Shown piece by piece: positions 63,281 to 64,000 of a stretch of DNA of 64,000 nt (positions are counted from its first letter, which is position 1; the number at the start of each line of letters is the position of its first letter). Position numbers and translations under genes: made by a program. The stretch is from Kitasatospora gansuensis (GTDB lineage Bacteria > Actinomycetota > Actinomycetes > Streptomycetales > Streptomycetaceae). The notes beneath the pieces are model-generated. The model ran no database searches. It worked only from the letters and a program-made list of their open reading frames with translations, and was not told the origin of the DNA. The DNA is taken from assembly GCF_014203705.1 (NCBI RefSeq), contig NZ_JACHJR010000001.1, positions 6,634,001-6,698,000 of the forward strand. Reading direction: 5' to 3'.

Positions 63281-64000
63281 GCATCCTCCAGGGCTGCACT
63301 GGTAGTCCTGGGGCGGTAGGGGGCAACGGCACGGCTGCGGTCGTGGTCGAGGAGGTCCGCCAGTTCGTGTCGTAGCTGTACCCGGGCGGGGTCGGCATCC
63401 GTCGCCGGGACGGGCTGCCACTCGTACAGGACGTCGCGCAGCTGGTGGCGGAGTCGACGTGCCTGCCCTGGAGCAGCAGCACTGAGGGCGCCTCGCAGTA
63501 CACCGAAGATCAGCGGTTGAAGGTCGGGGCGCTGGTGTGCCGTGTCCATCCACAGGTTGAATGCGTCAGCTGTTCCCGCCTTCTCCTCTTCGGATGACAG
63601 CAGCGCACTCCAACCAGCGGACAGGTCTCCGGGTTTGGGTACGAACTCGCCGTTCTCGCCGTCACCCGGAACGAGCAACACCGAATTGTTGGCAGTTCCA
63701 CTTCTGCTCGAGGTCAAGGTCGCCAGGGCGGCGAACGCCCGACAGCCGGAACGGAGACGGGGCGACTCGGGTGCGCACCACTGGATGATCGAGGTGAACA
63801 GACTCTCGCGTGCGGTCGGGTCGGACCAGATGGTACGTACGGCGGCGCGGAGCGACTCCTGGACGGCGGGGGTCTCGGACTCCGCCGCGTGCCCCAGCCG
63901 GATCAGGGCCTTCCCGGTGTGGCGGCGGCCGAACTCGCCGGCGCAGACGTCAACAGCCAGTCTGCACAGTGCCGGGTTGTCCTTGCTCTTCGACCAGCGC
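63277..64000 (-). CDS. Hypothetical protein, 5' end outside window
   Basis: An open reading frame runs without stop from the window edge to 63277, about 240 codons, so the start lies beyond position 64000. The part seen is mostly helical (KALIRLGHAAESETPAVQES, SLFTSIIQWCAPESPRLRSG), then a Pro/Glu-rich linker and another helical stretch ending ALEDA. A TTG at 63717 is an internal codon, not a start. The 4-base overlap with the next gene shows an operon. No family is recognised. Confidence 0.7.
   Translation of the reverse strand, partial: RWSKSKDNPALCRLAVDVCAGEFGRRHTGKALIRLGHAAESETPAVQESLRAAVRTIWSDPTARESLFTSIIQWCAPESPRLRSGCRAFAALATLTSSRSGTANNSVLLVPGDGENGEFVPKPGDLSAGWSALLSSEEEKAGTADAFNLWMDTAHQRPDLQPLIFGVLRGALSAAAPGQARRLRHQLRDVLYEWQPVPATDADPARVQLRHELADLLDHDRSRAVAPYRPRTTSAALEDA

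Overview
The window is high-GC actinobacterial DNA: strong third-position G/C bias, GTG and TTG starts, GGAGG-type ribosome binding sites, many ATGA/GTGA stop-start overlaps, Pro/Ser-rich secreted proteins, a Tat substrate and a WXG100-type secretion substrate. It most resembles Streptomyces or Kitasatospora. I see no rRNA, tRNA, CRISPR array, insertion sequence or replication origin. The window opens inside an aldo/keto reductase gene and closes inside an unrecognised minus-strand gene.

Region 1 (1-19.4 kb) is metabolism and envelope. After the reductase come an M20 amidohydrolase, a DUF4389 membrane protein, an O6-alkylguanine DNA alkyltransferase and a small SVLSIGS-repeat protein. Then follows a uronic-acid module. 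A secreted beta-helix/CBM2/beta-helix protein is the likely polysaccharide-acting enzyme. An IclR-type regulator diverges from a lipoprotein/two-permease ABC sugar importer, followed by 5-dehydro-4-deoxyglucarate dehydratase, a glucarate dehydratase-like enolase, an unrecognised Cys-rich protein and a uronate dehydrogenase, and then a ROK regulator. The three enzymes spell the oxidative route uronate -> aldarate -> 5-dehydro-4-deoxyglucarate -> 2-oxoglutarate semialdehyde. The last dehydrogenase and the ABC ATPase are not here. A GT2 polyprenyl-phosphate glycosyltransferase and a PIG-V-like mannosyltransferase close the region.

Region 2 (19.5-31.2 kb) is a polymorphic-toxin locus. It has a WXG100-like protein and a 1595-residue protein with a CpnT-like N-terminus, a long repetitive linker, a papain-fold (Tox-PL) domain and a C-terminal cytidine-deaminase-fold domain. 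Two P-loop-like proteins follow, one ending in a SUKH-4 immunity domain. The last protein joins an Imm35/YrhB-like domain, a second deaminase-like domain and SUKH-4.

Region 3 (31.2-43 kb) holds a Tat-exported PHP metallohydrolase and a five-gene minus-strand operon: WGR-DUF4132, MoxR AAA ATPase, DUF5682, VWA, SWIM. The last four genes are joined by ATGA overlaps. The order matches what I remember of the E. coli yehI-yehL-yehM-yehP-yehQ locus.

Region 4 (43.2-50.3 kb) is a restriction island: MORC/MutL-like GHKL ATPase, Z1-domain helicase-like ATPase, a NaeI-type endonuclease, Vsr, and a convergent C5 cytosine methyltransferase whose leader could fold into a branched RNA.

Region 5 (50.7-64 kb) has a secreted tripeptidyl-aminopeptidase-like hydrolase, a small unknown protein and an SDR. 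Then comes a tightly coupled three-gene cassette: cytosolic LCAT-like lipase, a 1802-residue transglutaminase-like/STAND/TPR protein and a 99-residue protein. This is the best candidate here for an undescribed conflict (defence) system. A second SDR, a gene-poor stretch and two coupled minus-strand genes of unknown role complete the window.
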